NCBI RefSeq assembly: GCF_003046185.1
Contig: NZ_PZZL01000008.1
Coordinates: 155,755 to 219,754 of the forward strand
DNA length: 64,000 nt
DNA from: Phreatobacter oligotrophus
GTDB lineage: Bacteria > Pseudomonadota > Alphaproteobacteria > Rhizobiales > Phreatobacteraceae
Reading direction: 5' to 3'
Shown in pieces: positions 44,053 to 52,532 of this stretch. Position 1 is the stretch's first letter; each line of letters starts with the position of its first letter. A model generated the notes under the pieces. It had not been told where the DNA came from. It saw nothing but the letters and a program-made list of their open reading frames with translations, and made no database searches. The translations under genes and the position numbers were made by a program.

Positions 44053-45407
44053 CACGCGGCGTCCTTCGGCAGGCTCTGGAGCGCCGCATCCACGGCGTCC
44101 TTCAGGAGGTCGACCATCTGGTCGATCTCCGGACGGGTGATGATGTAGGGCGGGGCGAGGATCACGTGGTCTCCCGCATAGCCGTCGGCCGTGCCGGGCG
44201 AGGGATAGCAGAGCAGGCCGCGGGCAAAGGCCTCATCCTTGATGCGCTTGTGAAGGCCGTGGGACGGCGCGAAGGGCACCTTGCCGTCGCGGTCCTTCAC
44301 CAGTTCGACGGCGACGAAGAAGCCGCGGCCGCGGATGTCGCCGACATGCGGGTTCTGGCCGAAGGCCTGGCCGAGCGCCTGCATGAGATAGGTGCCATCG
44401 GTCCGGCATTTTGCGACGAGGCCGTCACGGATGATGACCTTCTGCAACGCGAGGCCGGCGGCGCAGGCGGCGGTATGGCCGGAATAGGTATGGACCGACG
44501 CAATGGTCCCGAACGTGTCGGCGATGGTGCGGTAGACCTCTTCCGTCATCAGCGCTGCGCCGAGCGGGGCATAGCCGCCGGCAAGACCCTTGGCGGTCAC
44601 CATGATGTCCGGCGCAACGCCGTCATGGGCGAGGGTGCGCCAGGTGCCGCAGCGCCCGACGCCGCACATGACCTCGTCGGCGACCATCAGGATGCCGTAG
44701 CGGGTGCAGATCTCGCGCATGCGCTGCGCGTAGCCCTCCGGCGCGGGGACCGCGCCGCCGGCCGCGCCCACCACCGGCTCGAAGAAGAAAGCGGCGATGC
44801 GCTCGGCGCCGACGCGGTGGATCTCCCGCTCGAATTCAGCGGCGAGATAGTCCACGAGCCCTTCCTTGCTCACCCCCTCGGGCGGGCGGTAGTCATTGGC
44901 GGGCGACAGATGCGTCACCGGCATCAGCGCGCCGACATAGGGCCGGCGGCGGGCCGGATGGCCGGAGAGCGACAGCGCTCCCATCGTGTAGCCATGCCAG
45001 GACTGGCGGCGGGCGAAGAAATGGGTTCGCCCGGCATGGCCGCGGGCGAGGTGATACTGGAGCGCGATCTTGATCGCGGTCTCGGTCGCCTCGGAGCCAC
45101 CGGAGACGAAGGAGACGCGGGAGAGCCCGCCGCCTGCCTGGTCGACGATGGTGTCGGCGAGCGCATCGATGGGGTCGGAGGTGAAGTCGGCGGTGTAGCC
45201 GAAGGAGAGGCGATCGTACTGCGCCTTGATCGCCTCGATCACCTCGCGATGGCCGTGGCCGAGGCAGAAGAGCGCCGGGCCGGAGGAGCCGTCGAGGAAG
45301 CGGCGGTCATGTTCGTCATGGACGAAGATGCCGTCGCCGCCGACCGCCCGCGGCAGTCTCTGGCCTGCACGATGCTGGTTGAGCCAGCGGTGGCCGACAT
45401 CGTCCAT
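44052..45407 (-). CDS. Class III pyridoxal-phosphate aminotransferase
   Basis: A 451-residue fold type I aminotransferase: DGSSGPALFCLGHGHREVIEA, FVSGGSEATETAIKIALQY, RQSWHGYTMGALSLSG, ILMVADEVMCGVGRCG and the PLP-binding Lys273 in TAKGLAGGYAPLGA. The class includes omega-amino acid:pyruvate and 4-aminobutyrate aminotransferases. ATG at 45407 has GGGGAGC seven bases upstream; a GTG further back is not favoured. It is first in a minus-strand set with SDR and an ABC importer, so amine or omega-amino acid catabolism is likely. Confidence 0.93.
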   Translation of the reverse strand: MDDVGHRWLNQHRAGQRLPRAVGGDGIFVHDEHDRRFLDGSSGPALFCLGHGHREVIEAIKAQYDRLSFGYTADFTSDPIDALADTIVDQAGGGLSRVSFVSGGSEATETAIKIALQYHLARGHAGRTHFFARRQSWHGYTMGALSLSGHPARRRPYVGALMPVTHLSPANDYRPPEGVSKEGLVDYLAAEFEREIHRVGAERIAAFFFEPVVGAAGGAVPAPEGYAQRMREICTRYGILMVADEVMCGVGRCGTWRTLAHDGVAPDIMVTAKGLAGGYAPLGAALMTEEVYRTIADTFGTIASVHTYSGHTAACAAGLALQKVIIRDGLVAKCRTDGTYLMQALGQAFGQNPHVGDIRGRGFFVAVELVKDRDGKVPFAPSHGLHKRIKDEAFARGLLCYPSPGTADGYAGDHVILAPPYIITRPEIDQMVDLLKDAVDAALQSLPKDAA

Positions 45408-45512
45408 GGTGACGCTCCCCACGGGATGGAGGCTAGGAGAGAGCTTCGCGCCGGGTCAAACCCCGCCCGGCGCATGGCTGACCCGGCAGCCATGCCCGTG
45501 GGGCAGGGGGCT

Positions 45513-46478
45513 TCAACCCGCAGTAGCCGAGGGGCGCCCGAGCCATGCCAGGTAGTCGGCCGCGCCATTGGCGAGGCCGAAGCGGGGCGTGAACCCCGTT
45601 GCTGCGGCAAGGCGGGAGAAATCGCTTCCCGGCCGGTCGGCGGGGATCTGGTAGCGCACCGTCGGATGGTCCGGATCGACGGCATGGCTCCAGCCTGGGA
45701 AGGCCGGCGCAATGGCCCGGCAGAAGGCCTCGATGGAAAAGACCTCCGGGCCGCCGAGATCGAAGATCGGCGCTGCCTCGGCGAAGGACGCCTCCGCCAG
45801 GGTCACGAGGGCTGCTGCCGCGTCGCGCGAATGCAGCCAGGCGCCGAAACCGGGCCGCGTCAGGCGCGTCGGCCGTCCGGCGAGTGCGTCCGCCACCACC
45901 TGCGCCGGGGCGGAGAGGATTTCGCGCACGCCGGTGTCGCGCTCGAAGGGGCCATAGACTCCGGCGATGCGGAGGATCGGCGTCGTCAGCCCATAGACCG
46001 CGCCAAGCCGCGTCGCGACCTCCTCGGCCATCTTCTTGGTGAGGCCGTAGAGCGCGGCCGGGACGGGCGGGTCGCGATCGACGCGGAAGCGCTCGGCATC
46101 GGCCTTGGCGAGGGGATAGACGCTCGCGGAGGAGCAGATGACGACGCGCCCGCAGCCGGCTTCGGCGGCCGCCTGCAGCACCGCTGCGGTGCCGCCGACA
46201 TTCACCGAGACGATGCGCTCGGGATGGGCGCGCTCCATGTCGGGGCCGGCGGTGATGGCGGCGCCATGGATGACGGCGCGGGGCCGGCGCTCCCGCATCA
46301 CGGCGGCGAGCGCCTGGGCGTCACGGATGTCGGCGAGCCGCACCTCGACGCCGGCAGGCAGCCAGCCGGGCTCGGGCGCATGGGCGGCGAGCACCACGAC
46401 GTCCTCGCCGGCCCTGGCGCAATGGTCGACGGTCGCCGCGCCGACGAAGCCGGTTCCCCCGGTGATGAGAATGGTCAC
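45513..46478 (-). CDS. NAD-dependent epimerase/dehydratase family protein
   Basis: A 321-residue extended SDR: cofactor loop LITGGTGFVGAATVDH, IHGAAITAGPDMERA, CSSASVYPLAKA, active-site ALYGLTKKMAEEVAT (Tyr-x3-Lys) and LRIAGVYGPFERDTG. The short C-terminal domain (DRPGSDFSRLAAATGFTPR) is typical of sugar epimerase-like or 4-keto sugar enzymes, but the substrate is not known. It lies 105 bases upstream of the aminotransferase gene, on the same strand, and may share its transcript. Confidence 0.9.
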   Translation of the reverse strand: MTILITGGTGFVGAATVDHCARAGEDVVVLAAHAPEPGWLPAGVEVRLADIRDAQALAAVMRERRPRAVIHGAAITAGPDMERAHPERIVSVNVGGTAAVLQAAAEAGCGRVVICSSASVYPLAKADAERFRVDRDPPVPAALYGLTKKMAEEVATRLGAVYGLTTPILRIAGVYGPFERDTGVREILSAPAQVVADALAGRPTRLTRPGFGAWLHSRDAAAALVTLAEASFAEAAPIFDLGGPEVFSIEAFCRAIAPAFPGWSHAVDPDHPTVRYQIPADRPGSDFSRLAAATGFTPRFGLANGAADYLAWLGRPSATAG

Positions 46479-46574
46479 TGCGCGCCTCCGGCCGATGAGC
46501 GGGCATCATGGGCCGGTCCTGCGGCCCTCACCTAGGCCGGCCAAGGCGGAGCGGGCATTCGCGCCAAGCGCGCC

Positions 46575-47885
46575 TCAGGCGGCCCAGCGCGCCGCGTCCG
46601 GCTCGCGGCCGATGAGGGCGAGGCCATAGGCGATCGATTCGAACTGGTCGGCCTGGGTAAGGCGGTCGGCATCGAAACGGTCGGTGAAGAGGCGGCGGAT
46701 GGCCGGCACGAAGGAGGTGCCACCGGTGAGGAAGACGCGGTCGATAGCCTTTTCGGTGACGCCGGCGCGGGCGAGCGCCTCGTCCACGGTGGCGCCGATG
46801 CGCGCCACGTCCTCGGCGATCCAGGACTCGAAATCGGCGCGGGCGATGCGGCCGGTGATTGAAACGTCGTCGGCGACGAAACGGAACTCCGCCTCATCCG
46901 TCGAGGACAGGGCCACCTTGGCGTCCGACACCGCGCGGTAGAGGGCAAGACCGAGGTCATAGTCGACGACGTCGATGAAGCGGCGCAGGGCTTCCGGCTC
47001 CAGCGCCACCTTCTCGAGGTCGCGCAGGCCCGCGAGATCGCCGTTCGACTTCATCATGGCGAGCTGATGCCAGCGGGCGAGATTGGCGTAGTAACGGTTC
47101 GGGACGGTCAGGACCTTGTCGAGGGAGCGATAGGACGAGCCCTTGCCGAGGGCGGGCGAGACCATGGCATCGACGATGCGATAGTCGAAACTGTCGCCGG
47201 CAATGCCGATGCCGGCATGGGAGAGCGGCGTCGCGGCAAGGCGGCCGTCCCTGCGCTCGAAGCGCATCACCGAGAAGTCCGAGGTGCCGCCGCCGAAATC
47301 GGCGACCAGCACCGTGGAATCGTGGTCGAGGGCGCGGGCATAGAAGAAGGCGGCGCCAACCGGCTCATAGACATAATGGGCATCGGTCAGGCCGAGGCGG
47401 CCGAAGGCCGAGCGGTAGCGCGTCATGGCCAGCGCCTCGTCCGGGTTCGTGCCGGCAAACCGCACGGGACGGCCGATCTGGACGCGCGCGTTTTCGAGGT
47501 CGAGCGGCCGGCCGGCGCGCTTCGCGGCGGTGCCGAGAAAATCGACCACCAGGTCCTCGAACCGCGTGGTGCGGCCGAAGATGCGCGTCTCCTGGAAGCT
47601 GGCGCTCGCCGCGAAGGTTTTGAACGACTGGATGAAGCGCTGCGGCCCGCCGCCGACCATGAGCTGGTCCATGGCGAAGGGGCCGCCCTCGACGCGGGTG
47701 GTGACGCGGCCGCCGGCGCGCTCCTGCCAATAGCAGAGCGCAGTGACGAAGCCCTTCAGGTCGGCCTCGCCATGGCGAAAGGTCACGGCCTCGGCACGGC
47801 CGTCCTCGTCCGCCACCGCGATGACGGTGTTGGTCGTGCCGAAATCGATGCCGATCGACAGCGGGGCGGGCTCGGCCACGGGCAT
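46575..47885 (-). CDS. Hsp70-family ATPase, short (YegD-like)
   Basis: A 436-residue Hsp70-type ATPase. The actin-like core has phosphate loops SIGIDFGTTNTVIAVAD (from about residue 9) and VLVADFGGGTSDFSVM, and the adenosine motif FLTGGTSFVPAIRRLF. The protein ends about where a canonical DnaK nucleotide domain ends, so no peptide-binding domain is present, as in YegD. It is divergent from the HerA-like ATPase gene with 153 bases between. A J-like protein is encoded at 25289, but no link is shown. Confidence 0.92.
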   Translation of the reverse strand: MPVAEPAPLSIGIDFGTTNTVIAVADEDGRAEAVTFRHGEADLKGFVTALCYWQERAGGRVTTRVEGGPFAMDQLMVGGGPQRFIQSFKTFAASASFQETRIFGRTTRFEDLVVDFLGTAAKRAGRPLDLENARVQIGRPVRFAGTNPDEALAMTRYRSAFGRLGLTDAHYVYEPVGAAFFYARALDHDSTVLVADFGGGTSDFSVMRFERRDGRLAATPLSHAGIGIAGDSFDYRIVDAMVSPALGKGSSYRSLDKVLTVPNRYYANLARWHQLAMMKSNGDLAGLRDLEKVALEPEALRRFIDVVDYDLGLALYRAVSDAKVALSSTDEAEFRFVADDVSITGRIARADFESWIAEDVARIGATVDEALARAGVTEKAIDRVFLTGGTSFVPAIRRLFTDRFDADRLTQADQFESIAYGLALIGREPDAARWAA

Positions 47886-48038
47886 GGGGTCCTTCGCGGG
47901 AAAGCGGCGGGGGATAGACCATCCGGGCGCCGGAGGCCAGCCCGGCGGTTGCCTGTGGGTTTCTCTGGGATGGGGAGGCGCGGGCGCACACGGGATGCTA
48001 GGAAGGCCCGTTCCGCGGATGAGGATGCGTGAGTCCCG

Positions 48039-49559
48039 ATGAAGGTCGATATCGACATGGGGTCGCAGCCCGGAGGCAAGGCGGCCACGCTCGATCTCGA
48101 GGAGCTCCTGGCCACCCGCCTGCTGGTCCAGGGCAATTCCGGCTCCGGCAAGTCGCATCTGCTGCGCCGGTTGCTGGAGCAGAGCGCGCCCTGGGTGCAG
48201 CAATGCGTCATCGATCCGGAGGGTGACTTCGTCACGCTGGCCGACAAATACGGCCATGTGGTCGTCGATGCCGAGCGATCCGAGGCCGAGCTCACCCGCA
48301 TCGCCGGCCGAATCCGCCAGCACCGCGTCTCCGTCGTGCTCAATCTCGAAGGGCTCGACGTCGAGCAGCAGATGCGCTGCGCCGCGGCCTTCCTCGGCGG
48401 GCTCTTCGATGCCGACCGCGACCACTGGTACCCGGTCCTCGTGGTCGTGGACGAGGCGCAGCTCTTCGCCCCCGCCGTGGCCGGCGAGGTCTCGGATGAG
48501 GCGCGCAAGCTCTCGCTCGGTGCCATGACCAACCTCATGTGCCGCGGCCGCAAACGCGGCCTTGCCGGCGTCATCGCCACGCAGCGCCTCGCCAAGCTCG
48601 CCAAGAACGTGGCGGCGGAAGCCTCGAACTTCCTGATGGGCCGCACCTTCCTCGACATCGACATGGCGCGCGCCGCCGACCTCCTCGGCATGGACCGCCG
48701 CCAGTCCGAGATGTTCCGCGACCTTGCCCGCGGCCATTTCGTGGCGCTGGGGCCGGCCATGTCGCGCCGGCCGCTGCCCGTCACCATCGGCCCGGTCGAG
48801 ACCTCGGCCCGCTCCACCAGCCCGAAGCTGACGCCGCTGCCCGATGCGCCAGCGCCGGAGGATGCGCGCGACCTCATCTTCACGCCCTCGCCGGAGGAAG
48901 CCCGGCCCATGGCGGTGCGCCGGCCGCCCCCGCCGCCGCCGGTCTCCACCGCCGACATCCTCACCCAGCTCGCCAATGCCCGCCCGAAGGCGGAGGAACC
49001 GGCCGAGCCCATGCTCCCGATCATCGCCGAGGCCGAACATGCCGCGATGATCGACGAGGTGCTGCGCGAGATCCTCGCCGATCCGGACGCCGCCTTCCGC
49101 ACGGTCGCGGTGCTCTACCAGGACTTCCTCGTGCGCTGCCGCATCCGCCGCGTGCCGGGCGAGCCACTGACGCTGGCCGATTTCCGCCGCCGCTTCGCCG
49201 TGGCGCGGGCCGGCGTCGACATGAGCCGCGAGGGCGAGGAGGGCTGGTCGCAGGCGGTGACGCTCTCCGCCGGGCTCCCCGACGACCTGCAGGGCGTGTT
49301 CCTGGTCATCGCCCGGGCGGCGCTCTCCGGCGCGCCGTGTCCGTCGGATGCGACCATCGCGCGGGTCTATGGCAGCCATTCGCCGAGCCGGGCGCGGCGG
49401 CTGCTCGCCTATTTCGAGGAGCGCGGGCTCTTCGTGACGCGCACGGATTTCCGGGGGCGGCGTGTGGTGGCGGCGCCGGACCTGAATTGCGAGACGGCGC
49501 CGGGCGATCCTGCCGGGCCGGCCGATCTCAGCCAGGACATGCCGTCGGCCGCGGAATAG
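48039..49559 (+). CDS. HerA/FtsK-like ATPase with C-terminal winged-helix-like domain
   Basis: A 506-residue P-loop ATPase with a DUF87/HerA-type core: LLVQGNSGSGKSHLLRRLLE (Walker A at 32-39), CVIDPEGDFVTLAD, PVLVVVDEAQLFAP (Walker B at 133-141), and VIATQRLAKLAKNVAAEASN (sensor). A Pro-rich linker (residues 250-320) leads to a C-terminal domain ending DATIARVYGSHSPSRARRLL, likely winged helix. HerA-type ATPases act on DNA with nucleases or in defence systems, but no nuclease is adjacent. It is divergent from the Hsp70-like gene. Confidence 0.88.
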   Translation: MKVDIDMGSQPGGKAATLDLEELLATRLLVQGNSGSGKSHLLRRLLEQSAPWVQQCVIDPEGDFVTLADKYGHVVVDAERSEAELTRIAGRIRQHRVSVVLNLEGLDVEQQMRCAAAFLGGLFDADRDHWYPVLVVVDEAQLFAPAVAGEVSDEARKLSLGAMTNLMCRGRKRGLAGVIATQRLAKLAKNVAAEASNFLMGRTFLDIDMARAADLLGMDRRQSEMFRDLARGHFVALGPAMSRRPLPVTIGPVETSARSTSPKLTPLPDAPAPEDARDLIFTPSPEEARPMAVRRPPPPPPVSTADILTQLANARPKAEEPAEPMLPIIAEAEHAAMIDEVLREILADPDAAFRTVAVLYQDFLVRCRIRRVPGEPLTLADFRRRFAVARAGVDMSREGEEGWSQAVTLSAGLPDDLQGVFLVIARAALSGAPCPSDATIARVYGSHSPSRARRLLAYFEERGLFVTRTDFRGRRVVAAPDLNCETAPGDPAGPADLSQDMPSAAE

Positions 49560-49585
49560 GATCCGTCGGGGGCCGGCAGGCCGCG

Positions 49586-49840
49586 TCAGAGGCCGAAATG
49601 CAGGCTCACGATGGCAAGCTGCAACTCGGCGGCCTGGCTGGCAATCTCGCCGAGCCTGGTCATGAGCCGGGCGCGTGCTTCGTCCTCGACCGTCGCCGCG
49701 CTGATGCCCTGGGCGGCAGCGGCGAAGCGCTCGAGCGCCTGGGTCATGGCGGCTGTGGCGGCCAGGAGCGGCGTGGTCTCCACCGCTGATGCGGTGACGG
49801 CGCGCAAGGCGACCACGTTGTCGGTTTGCGGGATCGCCAT
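49586..49840 (-). CDS. Small helical protein, function unknown
   Basis: An 84-residue Ala-rich, mostly helical protein (AVETTPLLAATAAMTQALERF, EDEARARLMTRLGEIASQAAE) with no signal peptide. It looks like an antiparallel helical hairpin. No family is recognised. The start at 49840 follows a GGGGGAG-like site, and a perfect 9-base-arm palindrome lies 12-32 bases upstream, so tight regulation is possible. It is convergent with the HerA-like gene. Confidence 0.68.
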   Translation of the reverse strand: MAIPQTDNVVALRAVTASAVETTPLLAATAAMTQALERFAAAAQGISAATVEDEARARLMTRLGEIASQAAELQLAIVSLHFGL

Positions 49841-49851
49841 GGGGGAGTCCT

Positions 49852-49872
49852 GTCATGTCAGGTTGACATGAC
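49852..49872. promoter_or_regulatory. Perfect inverted repeat at the small helical gene promoter
   Basis: GTCATGTCA (49852-49860) is mirrored exactly by TGACATGAC (49864-49872) around GGT. On the minus strand a TTGACC-type -35 (near 49893-49898) followed 17 bases later by CGTCAT would put this palindrome over the -10 and transcription start of the small gene at 49840. It fits an operator for a dimeric repressor or an RNA hairpin in the leader. Confidence 0.55.
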
Positions 49873-49970
49873 GGAGCGTAAGGATGGAGTGGTCAAGGGA
49901 GGGTTAACGGTCCGTGCGCGCTCGTGGCGGCCCAAGGTTTCGCCGCAGCCCGGCACTCAGGCCCTCGCGA

Positions 49971-49999
49971 TTGACAGGTATCGATGTACAGGATCGGAT
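49971..49999 (+). promoter_or_regulatory. Possible sigma-70 promoter of the CPBP protease gene
   Basis: A perfect TTGACA (49971) is followed after 17 bases by TCGGAT (49994), ahead of ATG 50083. The -35 is consensus; the -10 is weak, so the element is only a candidate. Confidence 0.35.
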
Positions 50000-50082
50000 T
50001 GGGGTTCATCGGCCCTTCCTGGAGATCGTGCCGTGGGATCGTCTCTTCAGCGCGACCAATGCGCGGCTTGCCGGAACTGGCC

Positions 50083-50952
50083 ATGACGACGCCGTCCCCC
50101 ACGACTCCCCCGCTGTGGTTGCGCATCATCCGCTTCCCGCTGACGCGTCTCATCGTCCTCGGCGGGGCCCTGTTCGCCCTGATGGCGATCAGCGGCGGCT
50201 TCATGGAGCAGTTGAAGGGCGACACGCTCACGTCGATTGCCGTCGTGGCGGGGATGGTGGCGGCGGCCATCGCGGTCTACGTGGCCTATGCGCGCCTGAT
50301 CGAAGGGCGGCCCTCTGACGAGTTCGCACTCGCCGGCGCAGCCAGGGAATGGGGCGCGGGGCTTGTCGTAGGGGCCGGGCTCTACACCGCCTGTGTCGCG
50401 ATCCTGATGGCCCTCGGGATCTATCGGATCGAGGGGTTCAATCCCTGGACCTTCCTCATTCCGGCCCTCGCCTTCGCCCTGCATTCCGGCGTCTTCGAGG
50501 AGCTGCTGTTCCGCGGCGTGCTGTTTCGCTCCGTCGAGGACCTGTTCGGGAGCTGGATCTCGCTCATCGTCTCGTCCGCGGTGTTCGGCCTGATGCACCT
50601 CGTCAATCCCGCCGCGACCCTGACGGGCGCCATCTTCATCAGCGTCGAGGCCGGCCTGCTGCTGGCCGCCGCCTATATGCTGACGCGGCGGCTCTGGCTG
50701 AGCATCGGCTTCCACATGGCCTGGAACTATACCCAGTCGGCGGTCTTTTCCGGCATCGTGTCGGGCAGCGTCGCGGACCCCGGCCTCATCCGGCCCATCA
50801 TCAGCGGGCCGGACCTCTTGACCGGCGGCAGCTTCGGCCTGGAATCCTCGGTCATCGCCTTCGCGCTCTGCACCGCCACCGGCATCACGCTGCTGGTGAT
50901 GGCTGTGCGGCGTGGCAGGATCGTCCCGCCGCCATGGGCGCGGGGCGGGTGA
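50083..50952 (+). CDS. CPBP-family intramembrane metalloprotease
   Basis: A 289-residue polytopic membrane protein with the three CPBP (CAAX protease and bacteriocin-processing) motifs: FEELLFRGVLFRSVEDLFG, FGLMHLVNPAATLTGAIF and IGFHMAWNYTQSAVFSG. The paired Glu and the two His should bind the catalytic metal. About seven or eight helices are visible. Functions in bacteria include peptide maturation and self-immunity; none is indicated by neighbours. ATG at 50083 has a weak GGAA site and several upstream in-frame starts exist. Confidence 0.9.
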   Translation: MTTPSPTTPPLWLRIIRFPLTRLIVLGGALFALMAISGGFMEQLKGDTLTSIAVVAGMVAAAIAVYVAYARLIEGRPSDEFALAGAAREWGAGLVVGAGLYTACVAILMALGIYRIEGFNPWTFLIPALAFALHSGVFEELLFRGVLFRSVEDLFGSWISLIVSSAVFGLMHLVNPAATLTGAIFISVEAGLLLAAAYMLTRRLWLSIGFHMAWNYTQSAVFSGIVSGSVADPGLIRPIISGPDLLTGGSFGLESSVIAFALCTATGITLLVMAVRRGRIVPPPWARGG

Positions 50953-50982
50953 GGGTAGGGCGGATCGCTGGGATTCGGGAAA

Positions 50983-51073
50983 TGGCGGAGACGGAGGGAT
51001 TCGAACCCTCGATACCCTTTTGGGGTATGCTCATTTAGCAAACGAGTGCCTTCAGCCGCTCGGCCACGTCTCC
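50983..51073 (-). tRNA. tRNA-Ser, anticodon GCU
   Basis: A 91-base class II tRNA with encoded CCA. The acceptor GGAGACG pairs with CGTCTCC, followed by discriminator G. The anticodon arm CTCGT-TTGCTAA-ATGAG gives GCT (reads AGC/AGU serine codons). A long variable arm (ATACCCC/GGGGTAT-type) and the T arm GAGGG-TTCGAAT-CCCTC are intact. It is transcribed opposite to the CPBP gene and ends 58 bases from the LysR gene's stop. Confidence 0.97.
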
Positions 51074-51131
51074 GTTGGGGCGCTTCTATGCCCGTCCCGC
51101 CGCTGATTTGCAAGGCGGGCGGCAGCACTGC

Positions 51132-52100
51132 TCACACCATCGCGCCCTGCAGGATGGCGAGCTCGGCGAGGGGCTCGGCGACGAGGTCATCGGCCGCCTC
51201 CTCGTGCAGCCAGGCGACGAAGGCCGCCACCTGCGGCTTGGCCGCGCCCGCGCTGGAGCGGATCAGATAATAGCCATGCGGGCCGTCGACCTGGCGGTCG
51301 AAGGGCGCGACGAGGGTGCCGGAGCGGATCGCCTCGTTGATCAGCGGCGAGACGCCGAGCGCCACGCCCTGGCCGTCCATTGCCGCCTGGATCATCTGGT
51401 CGTAGCGCGAGAAGCGCAGGGAGCCCGCGGGTTTCAGGTCCTCGATGCCCAGCGCCGTCAGCCAGGTGCCCCAGTCGAACCAGGTGCGGCTGGCGCCGTG
51501 ATAGTCGAGGTGGAGGAGCGTGTGGCGCGCGAGGTCCTCCGGCTGTCGCAGCGGCGCGGCGGCATCCGTCACCAGCGAGGGGTGGCAGACGGGGAGGATG
51601 TCCTCGGCGAAGAGGCGCTCGGCGCCGGCCGGGGCGCGTTCCGTCTTGGTGTAGCGGATGGCGAGGTCGATCTGGCTGCGCTCGAGGTCGAGGATGCGGT
51701 CATTGGCGACGATGCGCACATCGACATGCGGGTGGAGGCGGGTGAAGCGCTTCAGCCGCGGGATGAGCCAGAGCGAGGCGAAGCCCGAGACGGTGGTCAC
51801 CGCCAGCTGGTTGTCGGCATGGCGGGCGCGCATCTGGTTGATGCCGCCCTGCAGCCGGTCGAGCACGTCGGTGGCGATGCGGTGGAAGGCACGGCCGTCC
51901 TCGGTGAGGGCGAGGGCCCGGTGGCGGCGCTCGAAGAGCGTCACGCCGAGGTGCTCCTCTAGCGTCTTGATCTGGCGGCTCACCGCCGACTGGGTCAGCG
52001 CCAGCTCGTCCGCGGCACGGGTGAAGGAGAGGGTGCGGGCGGCTGCCTCGAAACCCTGCACGAAGCCGAGCGGCGGCAGGTCATAGCGCTTCCTTGCCAT
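51132..52100 (-). CDS. LysR-family transcriptional regulator (GcvA-like)
   Basis: A 322-residue LysR regulator. The winged helix-turn-helix is seen at residues 11-70 (GFVQGFEAAARTLSFTRAAD, QSAVSRQIKTLEEHLGVTLF-ER). The effector domain has LAVTTVSGFASLWLIPRLKRF and VDVRIVANDRILDLERSQ-IDLAIRY, the common GcvA-group pattern. It is transcribed away from the DUF2917 and acetyltransferase genes, which it probably controls from the shared 138-base region. Confidence 0.93.
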   Translation of the reverse strand: MARKRYDLPPLGFVQGFEAAARTLSFTRAADELALTQSAVSRQIKTLEEHLGVTLFERRHRALALTEDGRAFHRIATDVLDRLQGGINQMRARHADNQLAVTTVSGFASLWLIPRLKRFTRLHPHVDVRIVANDRILDLERSQIDLAIRYTKTERAPAGAERLFAEDILPVCHPSLVTDAAAPLRQPEDLARHTLLHLDYHGASRTWFDWGTWLTALGIEDLKPAGSLRFSRYDQMIQAAMDGQGVALGVSPLINEAIRSGTLVAPFDRQVDGPHGYYLIRSSAGAAKPQVAAFVAWLHEEAADDLVAEPLAELAILQGAMV

Positions 52101-52238
52101 TCCTTCACCTCATGCATTGCGTGAGAATTGATCGTTTGTGCAGGTGCGAAGAGGCCTGCATTCTGTGTGTCACGGGCAGGGCATCGCAGCCGCCCCATCA
52201 GTCTGACATTCCCAATCCTCATTGCAAAGGGGGCGGCC

Positions 52239-52529
52239 ATGGCCGACCACATGACCGATCGCGTCTATCTGCAGCGGGGCGGCATCGTTCGCCTGGAGCA
52301 GGTCGGGGCGCGCGTCACCTGCCGCAGCGGCGTGCTGTGGCTGACCTTTGCCGACGATCCGCGCGACGTGCTGCTGGAGGTCGGCGAGGACTTCGTCGTC
52401 GATCGCGAGGGCCTCACCCTCGTCTGCGCCATTGCCGGGCCTGCGGCGGCGGAGATCGACTGGCCCCGTGCGGCCGATGCGGTTGCCGAGGCCGAGCCGG
52501 CCGCGGACGATGCCCGCCGGGCGGCCTGA
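52239..52529 (+). CDS. DUF2917 domain protein
   Basis: A 96-residue protein starting at ATG 52239 after AAAGGGGG. It has the DUF2917 pattern RLEQVGARVTCRSGVLWLT-FADDPRDVLLEVGEDFVVDR, a small cupin-like beta domain, and an acidic Ala-rich C-terminus. The family's role is unknown, but it is often found between a LysR gene and a GNAT gene, as here. The stop is three bases before the acetyltransferase start. Confidence 0.85.
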   Translation: MADHMTDRVYLQRGGIVRLEQVGARVTCRSGVLWLTFADDPRDVLLEVGEDFVVDREGLTLVCAIAGPAAAEIDWPRAADAVAEAEPAADDARRAA

Positions 52530-52532
52530 GCC

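Noticed and set aside
47886..49856. Minus-strand open frame continuing upstream of the Hsp70-like gene across the HerA-like gene
   Set aside because: The Hsp70 start at 47885 is well placed, and the upstream frame is antisense to a P-loop ATPase with intact motifs.
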